From Deltaproteobacteria bacterium (lineage in GTDB: Bacteria; Desulfobacterota; Dissulfuribacteria; Dissulfuribacterales; UBA3076): a DNA stretch of 61,019 bases. This document shows positions 59,987-61,019 of this stretch, piece after piece. A program made the translations under genes and the position numbers. Under the pieces are notes generated by a model. It ran no database searches and was not told the origin of the DNA. It saw only the letters and a program-made list of their open reading frames with translations. The stretch covers positions 1 through 61,019 of the forward strand of contig PQXE01000005.1 in assembly GCA_003194495.1 (NCBI GenBank), in the 5' to 3' direction. How positions within the stretch are numbered: position 1 is the stretch's first letter; each line of letters starts with the position of its first letter.

Positions 59987-60890
59987 TAAAATTTTCCCTA
60001 AAAACCCACTTTTCAAGGATCTCAAAGACAAGCTCCCTTTTGATAGGCTTTGTGATGTAGTCGTCCATGCCCGCTTCAACACATCTTTCTCTGTCACCCT
60101 TCATTGCATGGGCGGTCATTGCAATGATCGGAATACGGGTCGCTTCGCTCCTGTCATTTGTCATTTCACCAATCGGGCTGTCATCTGTCATTTGCCACTT
60201 GCCATTTCTACTATCCTTTTCTATTGACCAATGACCAGTGACTAATGACCTCTCCCAATTCCGGATTGCTTTTGTTGCTTCCAATCCATCCATTCCCGGC
60301 ATCTGGATATCCATAAAAATCAGGTCAAAATCTTCTGGAGATGCGGTGTATTTTTCAACAGTCTCCTTGCCGTTATCAGCCACCTCCACCTGGTAACCGG
60401 CCTTGGTGAGCATCATCTTTGCAAGCTTCTGGTTGACAGGATTGTCCTCTGCCAGAAGAATACGCACAGAATGCTTCATCTCCTCTCGGACTGAATACTG
60501 GGTAATGATCTTTTCTTTTACTTCATCTTTTTTGCCTTCAACTACCCTTTTACCAATTATTCTTTCCAGCATCCTGTAAAGCTTTTCTCTGCGAATCGGC
60601 TTGCTCAGGAAGCCATCAAAACCGGCCTCTTCACATTTTTTGGCATCCCGCTCCATCAAAGAAGACAGGGCAAGGCTCTGGATTGTCGATTGTTGATTGT
60701 TGATTGTTGATTGGGAACAGCGAATCTGTTTTACTACTTCATAGCCGCTCATGCCGGGAATTTGAATATCAATAATGCAAGAATCAAACGGGTCCCCTAA
60801 CTCAAGGGCATTTGTTAATGTTGGGATAACATCCGCACCGTTTCTGAGAGCAACTACACGCATACCGACTAACTCTAAAAGGTGTGTCAA
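59976..60890 (-). pseudogene. Tandem receiver gene, 5'-truncated hybrid kinase remnant
   Basis: The frame begins inside a receiver domain (THLLELVGMRVVALRNGAD) without the first strand and acidic pocket, so receiver 1 is truncated. Receiver 1 keeps CIIDIQIPG and LSKPI. Receiver 2 is complete (LLAEDNPVNQKLA, IFMDIQMPG, AMTAHAM, TKPIKR). Both carry inserts: CSQSTINNQQSTIQS in receiver 1 (AACAATC repeats) and about 30 residues between AIRNWER and RIPIIAMTA in receiver 2. The break lies next to an IS630-type transposase end. It was probably the C-terminus of a hybrid histidine kinase. Confidence 0.8.
60682..60712. repeat. GATTGTT tandem repeat inside receiver domain 1
   Basis: TTGTCGATTGTTGATTGTTGATTGTTGATTG-type units, the same heptamer family as at 7232, 26087, 32895, 34710 and 58680, lie within codons of the receiver gene and keep the frame. 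Confidence 0.75.
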
Positions 60891-60906
60891 TATATCTAGT
60901 GCTTTG

Positions 60907-61019
60907 TCAATGTTTAATTTTAGGGTATAGTGATTTCAGTTTGTGTCGGGCGTTTTCGATGGTGAATTGCCAGTCGACTCCTCTTTGCCTGTCGTTGCTG
61001 GACATCGCCCAGGCATCGG
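60907..61019 (-). pseudogene. IS630-family transposase C-terminus (partial, runs off the window)
   Basis: The minus-strand frame ends DWQFTIENARHKLKSLYPKI-KH, preceded by DAWAMSSNDRQRGV. W-Q-F-T-x-x-x-A-R-x-K-L-K-x-L-Y-P is the C-terminal signature of many IS630 transposases. The stop is at 60907-60909. The rest lies beyond the window, so completeness is unknown. Confidence 0.72.

Overview
The window reads as a chromosome segment of an anaerobic Desulfobacterota (former Deltaproteobacteria) bacterium. Supporting signs are a Gram-negative envelope gene set (ydbH/ydbL-like, cpoB-like, murJ, sppA), a periplasmic multihaem cytochrome, a formate-tetrahydrofolate ligase of the Wood-Ljungdahl/C1 pathway, a NapH-like polyferredoxin, sigma-54 two-component control, a cysteine synthase/cysteinyl-tRNA synthetase fusion, and two genes whose in-frame UGA looks like selenocysteine. 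The lineage is inferred from gene content only.

Layout. 1-2.7 kb: nitroreductase, Rieske protein, DUF2905 membrane protein, then dsrE-like (UGA-containing) and queH. 3.2-6.6 kb: a TPR/SNF2 helicase translationally close to a coiled-coil zinc-ribbon protein. 6.6-9.9 kb: ydbL- and ydbH-like envelope pair. 10.2-11.5 kb: multihaem cytochrome interrupted by one UGA. 11.6-14.6 kb: PilS/PilR-type pair. 14.9-17.1 kb: pyrB-pyrC behind an attenuator-like hairpin. 18.1-20.0 kb: papain-like/alpha-beta hydrolase fusion. 20-28.8 kb: housekeeping genes (fhs, tsaC, HU, sppA, rpsA, queC, rpmB). 29-35.5 kb: proS-rsh, ispG, response regulator, SAM hydroxide adenosyltransferase. 35.6-37 kb: tRNA-Pro and insertion-sequence debris. 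37-42.7 kb: cpoB-like, periplasmic binding protein, cobD, rdgB, and a tight thiamine-binding/CXXC peptide/polyferredoxin operon. 43-47.5 kb: trkA with two tandem trkH copies. 47.8-50.5 kb: tRNA-Cys, TauE/SafE exporter, FitAB-type toxin-antitoxin, truncated TrkA-C gene. 50.6-53.2 kb: hisF split by a 133-bp element, then glgA-like. 53.8-59.5 kb: cysK-cysS fusion, DUF89, murJ, RimK-like ATP-grasp. 59.7-61 kb: Hpt and receiver genes cut off by the end of an IS630-type transposase.

The strongest biology is (i) two candidate selenoproteins, each with a stem-loop carrying GGU in its loop just downstream of the UGA, and (ii) pervasive small mobile and tandem-repeat DNA. At least three miniature inverted-repeat elements are visible, one of them splitting hisF. 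Dispersed tandem repeats with 7-9 bp units have entered or extended coding regions (proS, queC, ykgJ, receiver protein). Novel-system candidates are the SNF2/zinc-ribbon pair and the cysteine peptidase/serine hydrolase fusion. Neither can be assigned a function from sequence alone.
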